From Pusillimonas sp. (GTDB taxonomy: Bacteria; Pseudomonadota; Gammaproteobacteria; Burkholderiales; Burkholderiaceae_B): a DNA stretch of 48,575 nucleotides. Position numbers and translations under genes: made by a program. The stretch's first letter is position 1. Each line of letters opens with the position of its first letter. Location: positions 1-48,575 of the forward strand of contig NZ_JAJUFE010000016.1 of assembly GCF_029263785.1 (NCBI RefSeq), written 5' to 3'. Below, piece by piece: positions 19,268 to 27,562 of this stretch. A model generated the notes under the pieces. That model had not been told where the DNA came from and did not search any database. It worked only from the letters and a program-made list of their open reading frames with translations.

Positions 19268-19968
19268 TCCGCGGTGTTGTCGTTCAGAATATTCCCCGTG
19301 CAAACCCTGCCGACATCGAAATCCTGCGGGCGGCGGGCGTGGCTACGGTTCACGAGGCCCAAAGCCGTCTGGGGCTTCTTGCCACGTATATGCGTCCCAT
19401 CTGGGACGGCGCATCGATCGCCGGCTCGGCAGTGACCGTACTCGTTGCACCCTCCGACAACTGGATGATCCACGTCGCGGTCGAGCAATGTCGCGAAGGC
19501 GACGTCCTCGTTGTTGCACCTACGTCCGAATGCCTGGACGGCTACTTTGGCGAACTGCTGGCTACTTCGCTGGCCGCGCGGGGTGTTCGTGGCCTTGTCA
19601 TCGATGCCGGGTGCCGCGATGTCCGAGACCTCAAGAAAATGGGGTTCCCTGTCTGGTCGAAGGCGGTATCCGCGCAAGGCACGGTCAAGGAAACCCTGGG
19701 CTCGGTCAACGTTCCGGTAGTCTGCGCGCAGCAGATCGTCAACCCGGGCGATGTGATCGTGGCCGATGACGACGGGGTGGTGGTGGTACCGATTGCCAAC
19801 GTCGCGCAAGTGGCGCGGGCCTCACAAGCCCGGCTCGAAAAAGAAGCCAAGACGCGTGAGGCGCTTTCTCAAGGCATATTGGGCCTGGACTACTACAAGA
19901 TGCGCGAACGGCTCGCCGAGAAAGGCTTGCGCTACGTCGAATCGTTGGATGACTTGCGAGGCGAGTGA
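19264..19968 (+). CDS. galC: 4-carboxy-4-hydroxy-2-oxoadipate aldolase, RraA-like
   Basis: This 234-residue protein has the RraA/class II pyruvate aldolase fold. The metal and substrate motif [12 protein letters not shown] lies near residue 115, and [15 protein letters not shown] precedes it. It cleaves 4-carboxy-4-hydroxy-2-oxoadipate to pyruvate and oxaloacetate, the last step of both the gallate and protocatechuate 4,5-cleavage routes (GalC/LigK/ProA). It overlaps galB by 4 bp and galD by 4 bp. Confidence 0.92.
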   Translation: MIRGVVVQNIPRANPADIEILRAAGVATVHEAQSRLGLLATYMRPIWDGASIAGSAVTVLVAPSDNWMIHVAVEQCREGDVLVVAPTSECLDGYFGELLATSLAARGVRGLVIDAGCRDVRDLKKMGFPVWSKAVSAQGTVKETLGSVNVPVVCAQQIVNPGDVIVADDDGVVVVPIANVAQVARASQARLEKEAKTREALSQGILGLDYYKMRERLAEKGLRYVESLDDLRGE

Positions 19969-21068
19969 TGCAAACACGCATACCCTGTGTACAAATGCGC
20001 GGCGGCACGTCCAAGGGTGCTTATTTTCTGGCGTCCGACCTGCCGTCCGACCCGGCAGTTCGCGACCAGGTGCTGCTTGCGGTCATGGGGTCGCCCGATA
20101 CACGCCAGATTGACGGCATCGGCGGCGCTGACACTCTGACGAGCAAGGTGGCGATAGTGTCTCCGGCCACTCGCCCTGATGCCGATGTGGATTACCTGTT
20201 TGCCCAGGTGCTGATCGACGAAGCCCGTGTCGATTACGGGCAGAACTGCGGAAATCTGCTGGCAGGCGTCGGGCCCTTTGCCATTGAACTTGGCATGGTC
20301 CCCGTGCAGGGCGCAACCACCCGGGTTGCCATACATATGGTCAATACCGGGCAGGTGGCTATCGCCAATGTGTCCACGCCCGAGGGTCATGTTCAGTACG
20401 AAGGTACCCAGCGCATTGATGGGGTGCCCGGTACGGCGGCGGCCATTCCTCTTGAATTCAAGGATACGGCGGGTTCGTCGTGTGGTGCGTTGCTGCCAAC
20501 CGGCAATGTTCGCGATGTCATTGACGGCGTCGAGGTCACGCTGATCGACAACGGCATGCCGACCGTCATGTTGCGGGCTGCCGATCTTGGTCGGACGGGC
20601 TATGAAACTTGTGCCGAACTGGACGCCGATGACGAACTCAAGGCTCGCATAGAGGCGATACGGTTAAAGGCGGGCCCAATGATGAGTCTGGGCGATGTCG
20701 CGCAGCGCACCGTGCCCAAGATGTGTCTGGTATCGGCCCCGCGTCATGGTGGAGCGCTGAATACTCGCAGCTTTATTCCACATCGCTGCCATGCGTCGAT
20801 CGGGGTGCTGGCTGCGGTCAGTGCGGCTTCGGCCGCCGTGCTCCCAGGCACTGTGTGCGAGGGCGTTGCCCAGCTTCCCGAGGGCAATACGCCAGTTCTC
20901 GGTATTGAGCACCCCACGGGCGAACTCAGCACACAGATGAATCTGGTCCGAGAAGGATCGAAGGTCACCATTGCCAGCGCTGCGTTGATACGAACCGCCA
21001 GATGGTTGTTCGACGGCAGGGTGCACATTCCAGCCCGCGTGTGGGACAACAGCCGGATCGAGGCATGA
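19965..21068 (+). CDS. galD: 4-oxalomesaconate tautomerase, PrpF family
   Basis: This 367-residue PrpF-fold isomerase begins [20 protein letters not shown], with the RGGTSKG signature. The TSKVAIVSP and NCGNLLAG motifs follow, as in GalD, which interconverts tautomers of 4-oxalomesaconate so that GalB can hydrate it. It overlaps galC by 4 bp, and the next gene starts within its stop codon (ATGA). Other PrpF proteins act on methylaconitate, but the operon context favours GalD. Confidence 0.9.
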   Translation: MMQTRIPCVQMRGGTSKGAYFLASDLPSDPAVRDQVLLAVMGSPDTRQIDGIGGADTLTSKVAIVSPATRPDADVDYLFAQVLIDEARVDYGQNCGNLLAGVGPFAIELGMVPVQGATTRVAIHMVNTGQVAIANVSTPEGHVQYEGTQRIDGVPGTAAAIPLEFKDTAGSSCGALLPTGNVRDVIDGVEVTLIDNGMPTVMLRAADLGRTGYETCAELDADDELKARIEAIRLKAGPMMSLGDVAQRTVPKMCLVSAPRHGGALNTRSFIPHRCHASIGVLAAVSAASAAVLPGTVCEGVAQLPEGNTPVLGIEHPTGELSTQMNLVREGSKVTIASAALIRTARWLFDGRVHIPARVWDNSRIEA

Positions 21069-21787
21069 CGGTCGACCAGATTGTTTTTCTGCCTGGCCTG
21101 ATGTGTGACGCGGCGGTATGGGAACATCAACAAAAGGGCCTGGCGACTCGTGCCGAGTCCTACGTGGCACAGTATCACGAGGTGGACAGCATATCCGCCA
21201 TGGCAGAAAAGGTGCTGTCCGAAGCGCCCTATCCCGTTTTCAGTCTGGCCGGACATTCAATGGGCGGGCGTGTGGCGCTGGAAGTGCTGCGGCTGGCACC
21301 TGCGCGAGTCCGGCGTCTGGCACTGCTCGATACAGGATTCGAGCCCCTGGCCGCGGGGGAAGCCGGCCGGCAAGAGGCAGCGAAACGTTGGGCCTTGCTG
21401 GAATTCGCCCGTGAACACGGGATGCGCGAGATGGGGCGCTTGCATTGGGCGCCCGGCATGGTTCATCCGCAGCAGATCAGTACACAGGTATTCGACGATA
21501 TTCTTGCCATGATCGGTCGACGCAGTACCCAGGAGTTTCACGCGCAGATCACTGCCCTGCTTGCCCGGCCGGACGCCACAGCAGTGCTGCGCACCATCAG
21601 CTGTCCCACGTATCTGATTTGCGGTCGCCAGGATGCCTGGAGTCCATATTCGCGGCACGAGACGATGAAAGACTTGGTTCCATCGCCTTTTGCCACATTG
21701 GTGGCAATCGAGAACTGCGGTCACATGTCGACCATGGAGCAGCCCGAAGCCGTGACTGCCGTGCTTGCTGAATGGCTCGATACGTAA
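21065..21787 (+). CDS. Alpha/beta hydrolase in the gal-type operon
   Basis: This 240-residue alpha/beta hydrolase has the nucleophile elbow GHSMGG near residue 76, a likely catalytic acid in CGRQDAWSP and a histidine in NCGHMSTME. The start overlaps the galD stop (ATGA), so the earlier in-frame ATG at 21002 is unlikely. No hydrolase is required in the textbook gallate route. It might release the aromatic acid from an ester or clean up a lactone; the substrate is unknown. Confidence 0.8.
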   Translation: MTVDQIVFLPGLMCDAAVWEHQQKGLATRAESYVAQYHEVDSISAMAEKVLSEAPYPVFSLAGHSMGGRVALEVLRLAPARVRRLALLDTGFEPLAAGEAGRQEAAKRWALLEFAREHGMREMGRLHWAPGMVHPQQISTQVFDDILAMIGRRSTQEFHAQITALLARPDATAVLRTISCPTYLICGRQDAWSPYSRHETMKDLVPSPFATLVAIENCGHMSTMEQPEAVTAVLAEWLDT

Positions 21788-21839
21788 AACGCAGCACCGT
21801 ACCTTACTTTTTAAACGTCATTCGATAACAGAGCTCGAT

Positions 21840-22748
21840 ATGAACAAGGAAATTACTGCGCCGCTGTCCCGGATTGCCCTTATCGGATTTGGGGAGGCCG
21901 GGTTCTTATTGGGCCAGGGCCTGGTGGAGGCCGGCGTGGCGGTAGCCGCCTACGACATCAAGATTCACGAGGCCGATCAACGGCCCGCTCTCGAGGCCCG
22001 CGCCAAACAGGCGGGCGTCACGCTGCATGCCAGTCTGCGAGCGGCAATCCAGGATGCCGAACTTCTGATTTCGGCGGTTACCGCAAGTTCGGCAGCAAAG
22101 GCCGCCCTTGACGCTGCCGAGTGCCTCACGCCCCGCCAGTACTTTCTGGATATCAACTCGGTGTCGCCGGCTACGAAAGAGGCTGACCGCGCTGCCATCG
22201 AAGGCGCCGGCGGCTTTTATGTTGAATCGGCCGTAATGGCGCCTGTGCCGCCCTACGGGCTGAAGGTGCCCATGTTGCTGGGTGGTGCGCGGGCGGCCGA
22301 GGTTTCAGCGCGCCTGAATGCGCTGGGTTTACGCAGTACCGCTGTATCAGAGCGCGTGGGCGTGGCATCGGCCATCAAGATGTGCCGCAGCGTGATGATC
22401 AAGGGTCTCGAAGCGCTGACGGTCGAATGCATGACTGCGGCGCGTCGCTACGGAGCAGAAACCGCTGTGCTGGAGTCGTTGAATGAAACGTTCCCCGGCC
22501 TGGGCTGGACCGATTCACTGCCACATTATCTGATCAGCCGCGTCGCCGAACATGGTCGCAGGCGCGCGGCGGAAATGCGTGAGGTCATGGAAACTCTGCA
22601 AGACGTGGGCGTGACGCCCCTGATGGCGCAGGCTACAGCCGAGACCCAAGACGCATTGGTCGACGCGATGGAGGCGCACGGCATTGTTTACGATGCTGGG
22701 CGTGAGTTCATATGGCAAGATCTGATCGACCAGCTGAAAGCCCAATAG
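21840..22748 (+). CDS. NAD(P)-binding dehydrogenase with DUF1932 domain
   Basis: This protein of about 302 residues starts with a Rossmann fold (LIGFGEAGFLLGQGLVEAG) in the 6-phosphogluconate/3-hydroxyisobutyrate dehydrogenase style. It ends in the all-helical DUF1932 domain. The conserved lysine of the superfamily is probably that in ASAIKMCRSVMIKG. It is not LigC, which is a Gfo/Idh/MocA protein. It lies 52 bp after the hydrolase and before an aminotransferase, which suggests an oxidation/transamination pair on a beta-hydroxy acid. The substrate is unknown. Confidence 0.8.
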   Translation: MNKEITAPLSRIALIGFGEAGFLLGQGLVEAGVAVAAYDIKIHEADQRPALEARAKQAGVTLHASLRAAIQDAELLISAVTASSAAKAALDAAECLTPRQYFLDINSVSPATKEADRAAIEGAGGFYVESAVMAPVPPYGLKVPMLLGGARAAEVSARLNALGLRSTAVSERVGVASAIKMCRSVMIKGLEALTVECMTAARRYGAETAVLESLNETFPGLGWTDSLPHYLISRVAEHGRRRAAEMREVMETLQDVGVTPLMAQATAETQDALVDAMEAHGIVYDAGREFIWQDLIDQLKAQ

Positions 22749-22817
22749 CCGACCGCGCATCTTGCCTTCATGCTTAACCTACAATGGTAGAGGCAGCTAA
22801 CTTTTCTGGAGACGCAT

Positions 22818-23954
22818 ATGCCTGGACTGCTCCCCGACGTTGATCCGGATGGACTTCTCGAATATTCCGTCGTTTATACGGATCGCGCCCTGAACCATAT
22901 GTCGTCCGCCTTTCAGGACGTCATGAAGGATATCTCCCGCACATTGAAGTCCGTCTATGGTGCCGATGCCACCATTGTGGTGCCCGGCAGCGGTACTTTT
23001 GGCATGGAGGCGGTGGCCCGGCAGTTTGCTACAGGAAAGCGGTGTGTCGTCATCCGCAATGGCTGGTTCAGCTATCGGTGGACGCAAATCTTTCAGGCCG
23101 GATCGATTCCTTCCGAAGAAATAGTTCTCAAGGCACGCCCTATAGAGCCGGGCCCACAAGCCGCGTATGCTCCTCCACCCATAGAAGAAGTGGTCGAGAC
23201 CATAAGCCGCGAAAAACCTGATCTGGTCTTTGCTGCTCACGTTGAAACTGCTTCGGGCATACTGCTTCCCGATGATTATCTGCGTCGTGTGGCCGATGCA
23301 GCGCATGCGGTGGGTGCATTGTTCGTGCTTGACTGCATCGCCTCGGGAACAGTCTGGGTCAATATGCGCGATACAGGCGTTGATATCTTGATCAGCGCTC
23401 CGCAGAAAGGTTGGACAGGTTCTGCCTGTTGTGGTCTGGTCATGTTGTCTGCCAGGGCTCTTGAGCAACTCGAGCACACCACCAGCACCAGCTTTGCCAG
23501 CGATCTTCGCAAGTGGTTGGGCATTATGCAGGCATACGAGAAAGGTGGACACGCCTACCACGCCACCATGCCCACCGACTCACTGACGATATTGCGCAAT
23601 GCCATGGCAGAAGCCGAATCGGTGGGCTTCGAGGCCTTGCGAAAGGCTCAGTTCGAGCTGGGTTCGGGAGTGCGTGCGCTGTTGCGCGAGAAAGGCTTCA
23701 AGAGTGTCGCTGCGCCGGGCTTTGAGGCTCCGGGCGTGGTCGTCAGCTACACCGACGACGACGGCATTCATTCAACCAGCAAGTTTGCACAAGTTGGCAT
23801 TCAGGCCGCAGCCGGAGTGCCCCTGCAGTGCGATGAGCCCGAAGGTTTCAAGACATTCCGGCTGGGACTGTTTGGTTTGGACAAATTGCAGAATGTCGAT
23901 CAGAGCATTGCGCGGCTTAAAAACGCGCTTGATCAGATTCAGCCCGCTTCATGA
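22818..23954 (+). CDS. Class V aminotransferase, alanine-glyoxylate type
   Basis: This 378-residue fold-type I PLP enzyme resembles alanine-glyoxylate/serine-pyruvate aminotransferases. The PLP lysine is Lys197 in SAPQKGWTG, and the cofactor aspartate lies in FVLDCIASG. It follows the DUF1932 dehydrogenase on the same strand with a 69-bp gap and ends convergently with ligA. Its amino acceptor cannot be told from sequence. In context it might handle an amino group set free in the ridA-cupin branch, but that is speculation. Confidence 0.85.
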   Translation: MPGLLPDVDPDGLLEYSVVYTDRALNHMSSAFQDVMKDISRTLKSVYGADATIVVPGSGTFGMEAVARQFATGKRCVVIRNGWFSYRWTQIFQAGSIPSEEIVLKARPIEPGPQAAYAPPPIEEVVETISREKPDLVFAAHVETASGILLPDDYLRRVADAAHAVGALFVLDCIASGTVWVNMRDTGVDILISAPQKGWTGSACCGLVMLSARALEQLEHTTSTSFASDLRKWLGIMQAYEKGGHAYHATMPTDSLTILRNAMAEAESVGFEALRKAQFELGSGVRALLREKGFKSVAAPGFEAPGVVVSYTDDDGIHSTSKFAQVGIQAAAGVPLQCDEPEGFKTFRLGLFGLDKLQNVDQSIARLKNALDQIQPAS

Positions 23955-23962
23955 ATTACGCC

Positions 23963-23983
23963 GGCCCGGGTTGCGCCCGGGCC
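23963..23983. terminator. GC-rich hairpin between converging genes
   Basis: GGCCCGGG and CCCGGGCC pair around TTGCG between the aminotransferase stop and the ligA stop. There is no T-run, so it is only a possible bidirectional terminator. Confidence 0.4.
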
Positions 23984-23992
23984 AGAGCCGGT

Positions 23993-24352
23993 TCAACGCG
24001 ATTCGGGTACGCGTCGTGTGGCCATGAATTGTTCGAACGTTTCACCGCGCATCATGGCGTAGACTTCGAGATTGGTTTTGCGCACCACGCGGGCGAACTT
24101 TTCGATAACAAAGAAGCAGGCGCCGTACTGCACGAGCCCCAGCCAGTCTTCTTTGCGTACCAGTTCTTTTTCGGTTTCGTTGAGCCCGGCCTCTTGCATC
24201 ACGCCTTCGGGGTCGGCCTTGTAGCGGTCACGCCATTCGGCCCGGATCATATTCCAGAAAAAGCGATTCAGCTTGAGAGCCTTGTTGCTGGTGCGAATGT
24301 CGAAAGCGTAGGTGCCTTCGATCTGTTCGATGCCTTCTAATTGTGGGTTCAT
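23993..24352 (-). CDS. ligA: Protocatechuate 4,5-dioxygenase-type alpha subunit
   Basis: This 119-residue LigA-family protein is the small subunit that caps the active site of the extradiol dioxygenase encoded by the upstream gene (stop and start 2 bp apart). The segments YAFDIRTSNKALKLNRFFW and LVQYGACFFVIEK are typical of LigA. Because alpha and beta are separate, the enzyme is of the LigAB/PmdAB type, not a one-chain gallate dioxygenase. LigAB enzymes can also act on gallate. Confidence 0.92.
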   Translation of the reverse strand: MNPQLEGIEQIEGTYAFDIRTSNKALKLNRFFWNMIRAEWRDRYKADPEGVMQEAGLNETEKELVRKEDWLGLVQYGACFFVIEKFARVVRKTNLEVYAMMRGETFEQFMATRRVPESR

Positions 24353-24354
24353 GA

Positions 24355-25248
24355 CTAGACCTGGGCAGTAAGGTTTTTGGCGGCGGCGAGTGCGGCGCTC
24401 TGATCGGGCTCTTCACCCTCTTCGTAGAGCACGAGGGTCATTGCCGTGGTAGTGGCCAGATAGTAGTTGAGATGCAGCCGGCGAATTTTTTCGGGCATGG
24501 CACCGCGCATGGCCAGCCACATGATCTGCTCGACGCTTTCGGCGCCGCCCAGTCGAACGTAATCTGCGTGCTTGAGCTCCAACAGTTTTTCGGGTTCGAA
24601 CTGCAACAGGCGCAGAAATTCGTGGTCCCAATCTTCGTTGTTGAAGCCGGTCCGCTCACCATGAATCTGGTGAGAAAGCCCGCCCGTTCCGACAATAACT
24701 ACCTTGAGGTCTTCGGGATAGGACTCGATGGCGCGCCGAACGGCTTGCCCCAGCTTGTAGCAGCGCTTTCCGGTGGGCAAGGGGTACTGCAACACGTTGA
24801 TGGCGATGGGGACCAGGGCGCCCGGCCAGTCGGGGTCGTGTGGCCACAGCAGTGGAAGCGGCGATGCGCATCCGTGGTCGAGAGGCTTCTCCTGGAAGAT
24901 CGTCAGGTCGAATTCGTCGTTTACCAATGACTCGGCGATGTGGCACTGCAAATCGACATTTCCCTTGATTGCCGGCAACGGCCGCAACCCGGCACCTTCG
25001 TCAGCGACCGGAAACCGTTCGCCGACACCCAGTGCAAATGTGGGATACATGTCGAAGAAAAACGTGGTGGCATGGTCGTTGTAGAAGAAGACCATTGCAT
25101 CGGGTTGTTTTTCGGCCAGCCATTGGGCCACAGGTTTGTAGCCGTCGAAAAGCGGAGCCCAGGCGGGGTCGGTTTGACGCCCCTTATCGTAAGCCACCCC
25201 AATCGTGGGTACGTGCGAAGTGCCGATGGCACCAATGATCTTGGCCAT
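24355..25248 (-). CDS. ligB: Protocatechuate 4,5-dioxygenase-type beta (catalytic) subunit
   Basis: This 297-residue class III extradiol dioxygenase holds the Fe(II) site. His12 lies in IGTSHVPTIG and His59 in FYNDHATTFF, as in LigB, and GLSHQIHGER supplies the catalytic histidine region. The ATG at 25248 has GAGGAT upstream, and residue numbering then matches LigB, so the longer frame is rejected. The enzyme cleaves ring 4,5 bonds of protocatechuate or gallate. With the GalBCD set nearby and no LigC or LigI in the window, gallate is the substrate best served here. Confidence 0.92.
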   Translation of the reverse strand: MAKIIGAIGTSHVPTIGVAYDKGRQTDPAWAPLFDGYKPVAQWLAEKQPDAMVFFYNDHATTFFFDMYPTFALGVGERFPVADEGAGLRPLPAIKGNVDLQCHIAESLVNDEFDLTIFQEKPLDHGCASPLPLLWPHDPDWPGALVPIAINVLQYPLPTGKRCYKLGQAVRRAIESYPEDLKVVIVGTGGLSHQIHGERTGFNNEDWDHEFLRLLQFEPEKLLELKHADYVRLGGAESVEQIMWLAMRGAMPEKIRRLHLNYYLATTTAMTLVLYEEGEEPDQSAALAAAKNLTAQV

Positions 25249-25416
25249 AATGGATATCCTCAAGTATGTGACGCAACGACAGATCGGGCGCGCCTTGTGA
25301 CCATGGCCTCATTATACTTTTGTAATACTTCGGAGGGCGCCTGATAACGCGTGAATATCAGGGCTATCCATTAAACTGAGGCCCATGTGCGGCGATTGTC
25401 GCGCTGATGGTCGAAC

Positions 25417-26574
25417 ATGGAAATGCCTCAAGTCAAAATTTCTTCGGCGCGTCGGGTTGCGCATCTGGACATGGATGCGTTTTTTGCGTCAGTCGAATTG
25501 CTTCGCTATCCCCAACTTCGCGGGTTCCCGGTAGTCATCGGAGGCCGTGGCGAGCCGCCGCTCAAACGCAGCGACGGAAGCTATGCATTTGCGCGGCTCG
25601 GCGATTATGTAGGTCGCGGTGTTGTCACCACCTCGACCTACGAAGCACGCAAATTCGGTGTCTTTTCGGCGATGGGGATGATGAAAGCCGCCCGGTTGGC
25701 GCCCGACGCCATTCTGCTGCCGGCCAACTTCGCAGCGTATCGCGACTATTCACGCCGTTTCAAGCAGGCAGTGGCGTCGGTTGCGCCGCAAATCGAAGAT
25801 CGCGGTATCGATGAGATCTATATCGATCTGACGGAACACGACGAGCCCGACGCACTCCTGGGCAATCGAATCAAGCAGGCCGTGCGCGACGCCACGGGCC
25901 TGTCGTGCTCAATTGCCATCGCTCCAAACAAATTGTTGGCCAAGATCGGGTCCGACCTGGACAAGCCTGACGGCTTGACGCTGCTGACCATGGACGACGT
26001 GCCGCGACGTATCTGGCCATTACCCGCATCTCGGATCAATGGCATTGGCCCGAAGTCAGCCCGCAAGTTGAGCGACCTTGGTATCGAGACTGTAGGCCAA
26101 TTGGCGGCCGCCAGCCCTGCCTTGCTCCAGGCGCACTTTGGGCTGCGGTATGCACGGTGGCTATTGCGTGTTGCACACGGGCAGGACGAGCGGCCGGTCG
26201 TCACATACTCGGAGCCCAAATCCATCAGCCGCGAAACCACGTTTGAGCGAGACCTTGACGTTGTACAGGATCGCGCGCGCTTGTCCGAGATATTTACGGG
26301 CTTGTGCGAACAGCTGGAAGGCGACCTGAAGCGCAAGCAAGTAACAGGACGGACGGTAGGTATCAAGCTGCGCTTCGCCGATTTCCGTACCGTCACACGC
26401 GATTTCACGCTTGACCGCGATGTGGCGGATGCCCAGTCAATACGGGCCGCAGCCGGACAGTGCTTGAAGCGCGTAAGCTTTGAAGACCGCATACGCCTCT
26501 TGGGTGTGAGGGTCAGCAATCTGCGCACTGGCTCTACTGCTCCGGACGCCCTTCAGTTGAATTTGCTTGATTGA
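25417..26574 (+). CDS. dinB: DNA polymerase IV, Y family
   Basis: This 385-residue translesion polymerase has the palm motif VAHLDMDAFFASVE near residue 14 with the first catalytic aspartate. It also has RGIDEIYIDL, with the acidic pair, and CSIAIAPNKLLAKIGSDLDKP. The little-finger domain follows, ending in LRFADFRTVTRDFTL. A 15-20-residue insertion after VVIGGRGEPP (LKRSDGSYAFARLGDYVG) marks a betaproteobacterial DinB subtype. There is no typical C-terminal clamp-binding peptide; it ends DALQLNLLD, which is a plausible one. It is unrelated to the catabolic neighbours. Confidence 0.93.
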   Translation: MEMPQVKISSARRVAHLDMDAFFASVELLRYPQLRGFPVVIGGRGEPPLKRSDGSYAFARLGDYVGRGVVTTSTYEARKFGVFSAMGMMKAARLAPDAILLPANFAAYRDYSRRFKQAVASVAPQIEDRGIDEIYIDLTEHDEPDALLGNRIKQAVRDATGLSCSIAIAPNKLLAKIGSDLDKPDGLTLLTMDDVPRRIWPLPASRINGIGPKSARKLSDLGIETVGQLAAASPALLQAHFGLRYARWLLRVAHGQDERPVVTYSEPKSISRETTFERDLDVVQDRARLSEIFTGLCEQLEGDLKRKQVTGRTVGIKLRFADFRTVTRDFTLDRDVADAQSIRAAAGQCLKRVSFEDRIRLLGVRVSNLRTGSTAPDALQLNLLD

Positions 26575-26653
26575 TTTTCTGCCGGCCATCACCGCCTGCC
26601 TTGCTGCGCGCCAGACAGTGCGATGGATCTGACAGGGCGCCGAACTAGTGGTA

Positions 26654-26669
26654 AATTAATTAATCAATT
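26654..26669. promoter_or_regulatory. AT-rich near-palindrome upstream of nicD
   Basis: AATTAATTAATCAATT matches its own reverse complement at 14 of 16 positions. It lies 30 bp upstream of the nicD start, inside the only AT-rich part of a 124-bp gap. Its shape and position fit a MarR- or TetR-type operator for the nicDXF operon. No regulator gene is adjacent. Confidence 0.4.
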
Positions 26670-26698
26670 GACCTATTTATTTGCGAGGGGGAAGGAAA

Positions 26699-27532
26699 GT
26701 GCCGACTTTTCTATACGGCGCCAATGTCCACGCCAATGGCATCCGGCAACATTATCTGCGTTATGGAGGCCCCGACAATGGTCGTTCTGAGCGCGATTCC
26801 ATAATCATCATCCCGGGCATTACCAGTCCGGCAATCACCTGGGGCTTCGTGGGCGAACGTTTCGGTACGACTTTCGATACATATGTACTGGACGTCCGGG
26901 GGCGCGGCCTGTCCGAGGCTTCCGATGCGCTGGACTACAGCCTGGACGCACAGGCGGCAGATGTCGTGGCCTTTGCAAAAGCCCTGGGTATTGAACGCTA
27001 TGCGCTGGTCGGTCATTCCATGGGAGCGCGGATCGCAATCAGGGCGGCGCGCAGCCGGCCTGCCGGCCTGACCCGGCTGGTATTGGTGGACCCCCCGGTA
27101 TCCGGTCCGGGTCGTCGCGCCTACCCGGCACAGCTTCCCTGGTATGTGGACTCGATGGCCCTTGCGCGAAAAGGCTGCGACGCCGAAGCCATGCGGGAGT
27201 TTTGTCCCTCGTGGACACAAGAGCAATTGGCACTGCGTGCCGAGTGGCTACATACTTGTAATGAGCGTGCCGTCGTAACCAGCTTTGAGGGCTTTCATAC
27301 TGACAATATTCATCAGGACATGCCCGAGCTCAATGTGCCGGTCTTGCTGATGACGGCTGAACGCGGTGACGTCGTGCGCGACGAGGATGTCGAAGAAATA
27401 CGCGGTTTGCTGCCGTCGATGGAGCATACCCGGGTGCCGGATGCCGGACATATGATCCCCTGGGACAATGAAGAGGGTTTCTACCGCGCCTTTGGCAGCT
27501 TCCTGGGTGCCGCGCTGTCCGACCACGCCTGA
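26699..27532 (+). CDS. nicD: N-formylmaleamate deformylase
   Basis: This 277-residue alpha/beta hydrolase removes formate from N-formylmaleamate in aerobic nicotinate and 2,5-dihydroxypyridine degradation. It follows the known NicD sequence closely: NGIRQHYLRYGG, IPGITSPAITWGFV, VLDVRGRGLS and the elbow GHSMGARIAIRAA, then PVSGPGRRAYP and DAGHMIPWD. I chose the GTG at 26699, because a purine-rich GAGGGGGAAGG site precedes it and the N-terminus then aligns with NicD. nicX follows after 30 bp with its own strong ribosome site. Confidence 0.93.
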   Translation: MPTFLYGANVHANGIRQHYLRYGGPDNGRSERDSIIIIPGITSPAITWGFVGERFGTTFDTYVLDVRGRGLSEASDALDYSLDAQAADVVAFAKALGIERYALVGHSMGARIAIRAARSRPAGLTRLVLVDPPVSGPGRRAYPAQLPWYVDSMALARKGCDAEAMREFCPSWTQEQLALRAEWLHTCNERAVVTSFEGFHTDNIHQDMPELNVPVLLMTAERGDVVRDEDVEEIRGLLPSMEHTRVPDAGHMIPWDNEEGFYRAFGSFLGAALSDHA

Positions 27533-27562
27533 CACAACACTTGTTATCAAAAGGAGGTTCCC

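Noticed and set aside
21840-22748. DUF1932 dehydrogenase as LigC
   Set aside because: LigC/PmdC belong to the Gfo/Idh/MocA family. This protein has a 6-phosphogluconate dehydrogenase-type Rossmann domain and a helical DUF1932 C-terminus.
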